From assembly GCF_009497775.1 (NCBI RefSeq), contig NZ_CP031012.1:1550001-1614000 (forward strand): 64,000 nt of DNA, in the 5' to 3' direction. The position numbers were made by a program, and so were the translations under genes. A model generated the notes under the pieces. That model did no database searches. It saw only the letters and a list, made by a program, of their open reading frames with translations, and was not told the origin of the DNA. Shown piece by piece: positions 58,908 to 64,000 of the stretch. The DNA comes from Alcaligenes faecalis (GTDB lineage: Bacteria > Pseudomonadota > Gammaproteobacteria > Burkholderiales > Burkholderiaceae_B). Each line of letters starts with the position of its first letter. Position 1 is the first letter of the stretch.

Positions 58908-59117
58908 GGATTCGCTCTATGAAAGGTAAATGGTAGCTTCGTTATAAACTACTTTATTGGGTGCGCCCGCGTACAATTGTAAGCAGACCTGCCGGAGAAA
59001 ATCGTCCAATAAGACGTGTGCGGCACGGGGAATTTGGTATCTTATGTCCAGATCAATCCATATAAGCGCGGGTGCGCTGATATCAAGGGGGGAAGGGCTT
59101 AACTGGCTCTGCACATT

Positions 59118-60269
59118 ATGAAATTGACTCGAACTGCTTTCGCTTTGTCCGTTGTTCTGGCCGCTCTGGCCACACCGGCTCAATCACAGGTCAAGATTGG
59201 CGTGATCGCCTCGGCCACGGGACCGACTGCGGTGGTCGGTTTGCCGCAGCGCAATACCGTGCCGCTGCTGCCTACCAAGGTTGGAGATCTGACGGTTGAG
59301 TACGTCTCCCTGGATGACGCCAGCGACCCGAACCAAACGGTGACGCTGTTCAAGAAAATGATTTCCGAGGACAAGATCGACGCCTTGATCGGGCCTACCG
59401 GCTCGCCCAATGCCATGGGTCTGATCCAGTTTGCAGCGGACTCGGGTACGCCCGTACTGGCTCCGGTAGGCGCAGCGTCTGTGGTGCTGCCCATGACCGA
59501 GCAAAAGAAATGGGTTTTTAAAACAACCCAGAACGACGACATTATTGCTCAGGCCCTGGTCAAGCATATGGTCGATACTGGCGTGAAAACAGCCGGTTTC
59601 CTGGGCTTTAACGATGCCTATGGCGAGAGCTGGTTGACCGTGTTCAAGGAACTGGCTGCTGCGAATAATATCAAGATTGTGGCCACAGAACGTTATGTGC
59701 GCTCGGATACCTCGGTAACGGGTCAGGCCTTGAAGATTTACGCTGCCAAACCGGATGTGGTTCTGGTAGCCGGGACTGGCGCTGCCGCGGTGCTGCCGCA
59801 AGTGACACTGGTTAAGCAAGGTTACAAAGGGCAAATTTATCAAACGCACGGTGCTGCGCTACCTGCTTTCTTGAGCCTGGGGGGCGAGCAGGTTGAAGGC
59901 ACCATTCTGGCAGCCAGCCTGATGCTGGTCTTGCCTGAAATTGCCGACACCAACCCGTCCAAGCCGATCGCGCAGGACTACATCCAGCGCTATACCGAGC
60001 GTTATGGTCAGGCTCCCGCTACGTTTGGCGCCAACGTGTATGACGCAGGCCTCTTGCTGGAAAAGGCAATTCCTGAAGCGGCTGCCAAGGCCAAGCCAGG
60101 TACGCCGGAGTTCCGTTCGGCTCTGCGTGATGCTCTGGAGCAAACCCGTGATCTGGTGGCGACCCAAGGTGTGTACACCATGTCGCCCGAAGACCATAGC
60201 GGCTTTGACGAGCGTGGTCGCGAGCTGATTACGGTGCGTAACGGCCAATGGCACTTGCTCAAGCCTTAA
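59118..60269 (+). CDS. ABC transporter periplasmic binding protein, branched-chain amino acid type
   Basis: 383 residues. Signal peptide ending LATPAQSQ. Then VKIGVIASATGPTAVVGLPQ, LSLDDASDPNQTVTLFKKMI-like VEYVSLDDASDPNQTVTLFK, KIDALIGPTGSPNAMGLIQF, and TAGFLGFNDAYGESWLTVFK. This is the Peripla_BP_6 (LivJ/LivK-like) fold. No permease or ATPase gene is next to it, so it is an orphan receptor or serves a distant transporter. Ligand unknown. Confidence 0.88.
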   Translation: MKLTRTAFALSVVLAALATPAQSQVKIGVIASATGPTAVVGLPQRNTVPLLPTKVGDLTVEYVSLDDASDPNQTVTLFKKMISEDKIDALIGPTGSPNAMGLIQFAADSGTPVLAPVGAASVVLPMTEQKKWVFKTTQNDDIIAQALVKHMVDTGVKTAGFLGFNDAYGESWLTVFKELAAANNIKIVATERYVRSDTSVTGQALKIYAAKPDVVLVAGTGAAAVLPQVTLVKQGYKGQIYQTHGAALPAFLSLGGEQVEGTILAASLMLVLPEIADTNPSKPIAQDYIQRYTERYGQAPATFGANVYDAGLLLEKAIPEAAAKAKPGTPEFRSALRDALEQTRDLVATQGVYTMSPEDHSGFDERGRELITVRNGQWHLLKP

Positions 60270-60296
60270 GCCGGTTTTAGGGCAGGCATGAAAAAA

Positions 60297-60317
60297 CGCG
60301 GCTTAAAGCCGCGTTTT
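60297..60317. terminator. Bidirectional terminator
   Basis: CGCGGCT-TAA-AGCCGCG flanked by A-run and T-run, between the binding-protein gene and the convergent DUF3892 gene. Confidence 0.85.
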
Positions 60318-60356
60318 CTGTTTTCCCTGAGGGAAGTGGAGGAAGGACCGGGCAGC

Positions 60357-60623
60357 TTATCCGGCCTGGCTGGGAAGGCTGAGCAAAATGTGAGGCTCTT
60401 CAACTTCAAGCTCAGTTTTCAGGTACTTGGCACCAAAACGGCTGAGCGCCACGATCAGTTTGGCGGGAATGCCATCCAGAAGAATGTAGTAGTCCTCCTG
60501 GCCCTGCTCAATTTGCTGGACAACATCCGGTTGGGAACGCTGCCAGCCTGTGCCTCCAAGATGGGTAATTCGTTCGTAAGGGTCCCGACGCATATCTTTC
60601 GTGACGTATGCAACCTCGATCAT
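60357..60623 (-). CDS. DUF3892 protein
   Basis: 88 residues from MIEVAYVTKDMRRDPYERIT, GAGGTGG upstream. HLGGTGWQRSQPDVVQQIEQ, DYYILLDGIPAKLIVALSRF and AKYLKTELEVEEPHILLSLP match DUF3892. Function unknown. Confidence 0.82.
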   Translation of the reverse strand: MIEVAYVTKDMRRDPYERITHLGGTGWQRSQPDVVQQIEQGQEDYYILLDGIPAKLIVALSRFGAKYLKTELEVEEPHILLSLPSQAG

Positions 60624-60710
60624 TTGCCACCTCATGAAGTTCTTGTTGGGACCTTCATCATTGGGCATATGGTGGCTGACAGCCATTAGGGATTTTACGA
60701 ACCTTGAGGT

Positions 60711-61367
60711 TTAGACCTTCAAAGCCTTGACCAGATAGGGATCCAGGTCCGGCTGACGCAGCAGCCAGTTCTTGTAATCCTGTGGTACATCGGCAATGGC
60801 CATGCCCTTGTGTTTGCCAAAATGCAAAATGGTGGGAATCCGGGCACGCTCGGAAAGCTGCCACAACTGTTCCCAGGTATTGATGTTTTGCGTCAGGCCC
60901 AGCAAGTACTGCAGGAGCGCCAGGCAATTGCGTACATCGGCCAGGGCACTGTGCGCATTGCGCAGGCGCTCGCGGGCATTGGCACGATCAATGTGATAGA
61001 TCAGGGCGGACTGGCTGTAGCTGTCCAGGCCTGGAATCAGGTGACGGGACAAGGCCAGGGTACAGATACGCTTGATATTGGGCGAACCGGCCACGCCCCA
61101 GTCATAGTCCACATTGTGGCCAATGATGTATTGGGTGTCGGCAGGCAGCTTGAATTCGGTATGCGACGGGCAGTCTTGCAGCTCTTCGTCGTAAATGTGG
61201 TGCGTGGCCAGGGCGCCCAGTGTATTGGCTTCATCGGGCCGGTAGCGTTGCTCGAACTCTTCATTGACCAGCAAGAAGACAGGGTCGCTTAAACGCAGCC
61301 AAGCTGCCTCGATGACTTGAGGCTGGGCAGTGCCGGTGGTTTCAGTATCAAACAGCAGGGCAGACAT
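60711..61367 (-). CDS. exoX: Exonuclease X-like 3'-5' exonuclease
   Basis: 218 residues from MSALLFDTETTG (exo I: DxE). Then YIIGHNVDYDWGVAG (exo II), HSALADVRNCLALLQYLLGL (exo III with HxxxxD): a DEDDh nuclease. The C-terminal TILHFGKHKGMAIADVPQDY is the DUF3820-like segment also at the end of E. coli ExoX. The frame is open to an ATG ten codons upstream. Likely a DNA repair exonuclease acting on single strands. Confidence 0.87.
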   Translation of the reverse strand: MSALLFDTETTGTAQPQVIEAAWLRLSDPVFLLVNEEFEQRYRPDEANTLGALATHHIYDEELQDCPSHTEFKLPADTQYIIGHNVDYDWGVAGSPNIKRICTLALSRHLIPGLDSYSQSALIYHIDRANARERLRNAHSALADVRNCLALLQYLLGLTQNINTWEQLWQLSERARIPTILHFGKHKGMAIADVPQDYKNWLLRQPDLDPYLVKALKV

Positions 61368-61421
61368 ACGGGAATCGCTAACAGACAAAGCTGTCATGGT
61401 AGTGCATGTGCCCCGCTTTGC

Positions 61422-61646
61422 CTATACAGGTTTCAGGCGGAAGCCTTCGGGAACGCCCCAGCGATTGGTGCGTAGCAGCCAGTGAGTCTGGCAGCTCAGG
61501 CAGCGGTACTGGGTTTCGTGGGATCCGTCGGGAGAGGGGGGATGTTGTCCCAGTAAACGCAAATCGGCATGCGCTTGGCTAGTACTTAATCCCTGTGGCA
61601 AGGTTAAACACGCTTGGCACAAGGGCGAGCCGTAAACTGACGCCAT
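61422..61646 (-). CDS. Small putative zinc-ribbon protein
   Basis: 74 residues, MASVYGSPLCQACLTLPQGL with CQAC, and YRCLSCQTHWLLRTN with CLSC: two CxxC pairs about 38 residues apart, a zinc-ribbon arrangement. Not recognised. Between exoX and the diguanylate cyclase on the same strand. Confidence 0.6.
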   Translation of the reverse strand: MASVYGSPLCQACLTLPQGLSTSQAHADLRLLGQHPPSPDGSHETQYRCLSCQTHWLLRTNRWGVPEGFRLKPV

Positions 61647-61710
61647 ATCACCGCTCCCTGATGTTTTGTTTCGTATTGACACATCAGTATCGGTTTGCTT
61701 ACGGATAGCG

Positions 61711-63171
61711 TCAAGTCCCCGTCTTGGGCTCGGGGAAATGATAGGAAAAACTCTGATCCCGACCGGCGCGTTTTGCCTCGTACAAAGCCGTGTCGGCCTG
61801 ACGAAGCAGGGCATGCAGATCCAGCGTGGAGGCTTCCAGCGTTGCGATACCCAGGCTGGCCGTCATGGTCAGTTGCTGTTCGTTATCCAGAGAGAAGGGC
61901 AGTAGGGCAATGCTTTTGCGCACACGCTCGGCCACGGCATGGGCTTGAGTGGCGCTGCAATCCGGTAGCAGGATGCCAAATTCTTCACCACCCAATCGAC
62001 CGCACAAGTCGGTATCGCGTAACGCCAGGGAAATGCGCTGGGTGATGGCGCTCAGGGCCAGGTCGCCCACATGGTGGCCGTGGGTGTCGTTAATGGGTTT
62101 GAAGTGGTCTATGTCCAGAACAATGACACTGACAGGAACTTGTTTCAGGCGACATTGGGTCAGCACGGCCTGGCTTTGCTGATAAAACGCCTGCTTGTTG
62201 AGCAAACCTGTCAGGGCGTCGTGGTGGGCGAGTCGCTGAAGCTTTTCAACCGCCAGATTACGGGCTGACATCAGGCTGGCACTGGTAATAGAGGCCAGCG
62301 CAATGGAGGCAATGCCGATACGCAGCGACAGCAGATCCAGCGAGGTATGTAACTGGCTGGGCAGGAAGTAGACCGGCTGGCTCAGGGCGAACAAGGTCCA
62401 CAGCACATAGAACAGGGTCAACAAGGTGGTGGAAAAGAGCGAGTAGCTCAGGGCGCACCACAACAAAGGCAGGACGGGAAAGGCCAGGGAGCCGGGGCCG
62501 TCAATCAGCAAGCTCAACAAGCTGGTCAGCAATAAGGACAGGGCGGGTGCCAGCTGGGCCAGACTCATCAAATGTGGCTCGTTCCAGTACTCCATGAAGC
62601 GGCGTATGGGACGGTCGGGGGCGGTCAGGATGACGGGCAGGATAGCGGTATAGGAAATCATGCCGGTCAGCATCCAGGACAGGATTGCCAGCGACAGGGT
62701 CTGCGAGGTATGCAGAGACAGGGCAATACCGCCCAGCAAGGCGGACAGCACACAGGCCAGTCCGTAGTAGGCGGCCAAGGTCAGCATGGCCTGGGGGCGG
62801 CGCAAGGACAGATCCAGCAGCGGATTGCGGGTGATCAGCCAGTAAGCCAGACCGACGCCACTGACATTGGCCAAAGTTAGCAAGAGGGCAATCGGCAGGG
62901 GATTGCGAGCAATCAGTTCGGCACACAGATAGGCCAGGACAACAATGACCCAGTTAAGGAACTGGCTGGCCCAGTCGGGGCGTCGAATGAACAGGCCCAG
63001 CAACACGGCCTCGGCAGGCCAGAAGATGGTCAGGGCGTCGTAATGACGCAGCTTGGTACCCAGCAGGGTCAGAATCAAGACCAGGCTGAACAGGAAAAAA
63101 CGGGAGAGATAGGAATAGCGCCGCGGCGGGCGCAAGCAGGAAGCCTGCTTTGATTTCATATCCGTTGCCAT
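61711..63171 (-). CDS. MASE1-like membrane diguanylate cyclase (GGDEF)
   Basis: 486 residues. Residues ~20-310 are about eight to ten membrane helices of MASE1 type (ALTIFWPAEAVLLGLF is its signature strand). The C-terminal GGDEF domain (~325-480) has HHDALTGLLNKQAFY, LDIDHFKPINDTHGHHVGD and GRLGGEEFG, an active GGEEF site. RDTD five residues before it is the RxxD inhibitory site. It makes cyclic-di-GMP and is product-inhibited; the sensed signal is unknown. Orphan gene. Confidence 0.9.
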   Translation of the reverse strand: MATDMKSKQASCLRPPRRYSYLSRFFLFSLVLILTLLGTKLRHYDALTIFWPAEAVLLGLFIRRPDWASQFLNWVIVVLAYLCAELIARNPLPIALLLTLANVSGVGLAYWLITRNPLLDLSLRRPQAMLTLAAYYGLACVLSALLGGIALSLHTSQTLSLAILSWMLTGMISYTAILPVILTAPDRPIRRFMEYWNEPHLMSLAQLAPALSLLLTSLLSLLIDGPGSLAFPVLPLLWCALSYSLFSTTLLTLFYVLWTLFALSQPVYFLPSQLHTSLDLLSLRIGIASIALASITSASLMSARNLAVEKLQRLAHHDALTGLLNKQAFYQQSQAVLTQCRLKQVPVSVIVLDIDHFKPINDTHGHHVGDLALSAITQRISLALRDTDLCGRLGGEEFGILLPDCSATQAHAVAERVRKSIALLPFSLDNEQQLTMTASLGIATLEASTLDLHALLRQADTALYEAKRAGRDQSFSYHFPEPKTGT

Positions 63172-63287
63172 AGGAGCACACGCTCGTCGTGGACGCTTTA
63201 CAGCGTCGGATAAGTTTCAAGCCGCCACTATTTTAGGATGAAAGCAGGAATGTTTCTTGCAAATTGTAATTATGTGTTTTTGAATGA

Positions 63288-63326
63288 AATTAATACGGGG
63301 ATTGGCCTGGATGCCCCGTATTAATT
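63288..63326. terminator. Long hairpin downstream of 63340-63606
   Basis: AATTAATACGGGG, 13-base loop, CCCCGTATTAATT: thirteen perfect pairs. It is just after the end of the leftward small gene, so a probable terminator, though the T-run is weak. Confidence 0.6.
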
Positions 63327-63339
63327 AGCTGGCAAAGCC

Positions 63340-63606
63340 TTAGTTCAAGGCGGGCAAAGGGTGGCGTGGAGCCACGTGATGCACGTCCTGCAGGCGGAAA
63401 CGGAAACGCACGTTGGCGTCCTGGTTCTGCGCGTCTGCGGTATAGGTAGTGCAGCCGTGTACAGGCGAGCTGAAAATCACGGTACCCGCCATGCGAGGGC
63501 CGTTCTTGGGTTGCAAGTAAACAGTATCGCCAATGCGAATGTCGGTTTTGTTCAAGGCAATATGCTCAGGGCGCGAGATCAAACCGGTTGGATAGATATT
63601 TTTCAT
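63340..63606 (-). CDS. Hypothetical protein
   Basis: 88 residues, MKNIYPTGLISRPEHIALNK, then IRIGDTVYLQPKNGPRMAGT and VRFRFRLQDVHHVAPRHPLP. A small beta-barrel-like domain (IGDTVYLQPKxGPxMxGTV, as in DUF2158-like regulators) is suggested by pattern. Function unknown. Confidence 0.55.
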   Translation of the reverse strand: MKNIYPTGLISRPEHIALNKTDIRIGDTVYLQPKNGPRMAGTVIFSSPVHGCTTYTADAQNQDANVRFRFRLQDVHHVAPRHPLPALN

Positions 63607-64000
63607 AATTTTTTTCCTTATCGTGTGGCGTCATTACATCGTTTTTTTATTGAGATTTGATGACACCATGATGGACCGGACTCCACACGGAGGCCAGGCC
63701 ATTGCTATTTCAATGTAGAGCCGCGCTGGCTGAACAAACGTCAGGCAGAAGTGCTCTGTGGCAGCATGGACAGCGCCTTATTCGTTTGCCAAGCAAATGG
63801 ACGGAGCGAGTCCGCTACGATGCAAAAAATAAGTCTGGATGTGGCTGTCGTCGCCGTGGTGAATGAATACCCGCATGTTTGGGGACATGCCAGAAGGTCA
63901 AAGGGACCTGTTTTTACGTGGGTACATTCAAAAAAATGTTGATCGCACTTTCTTAATGTAATGGATGTGTTGGTGCAATCAATCAACTATTAACTCATAG
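63607..64000. other. Right edge, no gene called
   Basis: A 63-residue plus-strand frame (63751-63942) and an 81-residue minus-strand frame (63741-63986) overlap; neither has a ribosome binding site or domain. An AT-rich stretch near 63600-63660 may hold the promoter of the leftward gene. Confidence 0.4.

Noticed and set aside
61711..63171. Degenerate, inactive GGDEF protein
   Set aside because: GGEEF and the upstream RxxD are intact and the metal-binding LDIDHFKPIND motif is present.

Overview
The window looks like chromosomal DNA of a betaproteobacterium of the Burkholderiales, most likely Alcaligenaceae (inference from GC-rich coding and the style of the housekeeping proteins; no rRNA or marker gene is present to prove it). 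About 34 kb belongs to a short-tailed temperate prophage (element 1, from before position 1 to about 34.1 kb). About 20 kb belongs to a second, incomplete lambdoid element (element 2, about 35.3-55.1 kb). The last 9 kb is ordinary chromosome.

Element 1 has a lambda-like layout. A repressor (9683-10381) sits between two operator clusters. A leftward early operon carries an SSB, a YqaJ-type exonuclease, an ERF annealing protein and a coiled-coil protein. A rightward operon carries Cro, CII-like, O-like, P-like, RusA and Q-like proteins. After a terminator come P22-type packaging and virion genes: terminase, portal, scaffold, N4-gp56-type capsid, gp10-type stabilisation protein, ejection proteins and tailspike. 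A holin/endolysin/spanin lysis cassette follows. The right end lies close to a CAT-anticodon tRNA whose 3' end faces the prophage, the usual layout of a tRNA attachment site. No integrase is in the window.

The most notable system is a diversity-generating retroelement (DGR) in the leftward operon: reverse transcriptase (1127-2239), template repeat TR (2259-2336), Avd (2399-2860) and three separate target genes ending in variable repeats (VR1 2916-2993, VR2 3369-3446, VR3 8231-8308). Compared base by base with TR, the three VRs carry 40 substitutions at TR adenines, including silent ones, and one elsewhere. This is direct evidence of adenine-specific mutagenic retrohoming. The targets are small DUF1566/C-type-lectin-like proteins without signal peptides. 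They sit among recombination genes rather than in the tail module, which is unusual for a phage DGR.

Element 2 has a CI-type repressor, Cro-like, O/P-like replication, DUF1064, Q-like and a complete siphovirus tail module: tail terminator, tube, chaperone with a -1 frameshift, tape measure, tail-tip proteins and a 2318-residue receptor-binding tip protein. It also has its own holin/SAR-endolysin/Rz/Rz1 cassette. It has no terminase, portal, capsid or integrase. It is either a decayed prophage or a flexible (F-type) tailocin. Intrinsic terminators between tail genes, with a Q-like gene upstream, suggest antitermination control.

From 55 kb onward are chromosomal genes: a BOF-family periplasmic protein, a DUF486 membrane protein, a META/DUF4377 lipoprotein, a DUF533 protein, a periplasmic branched-chain-amino-acid-type binding protein, an ExoX-like exonuclease, a MASE1-type GGDEF diguanylate cyclase and small proteins.
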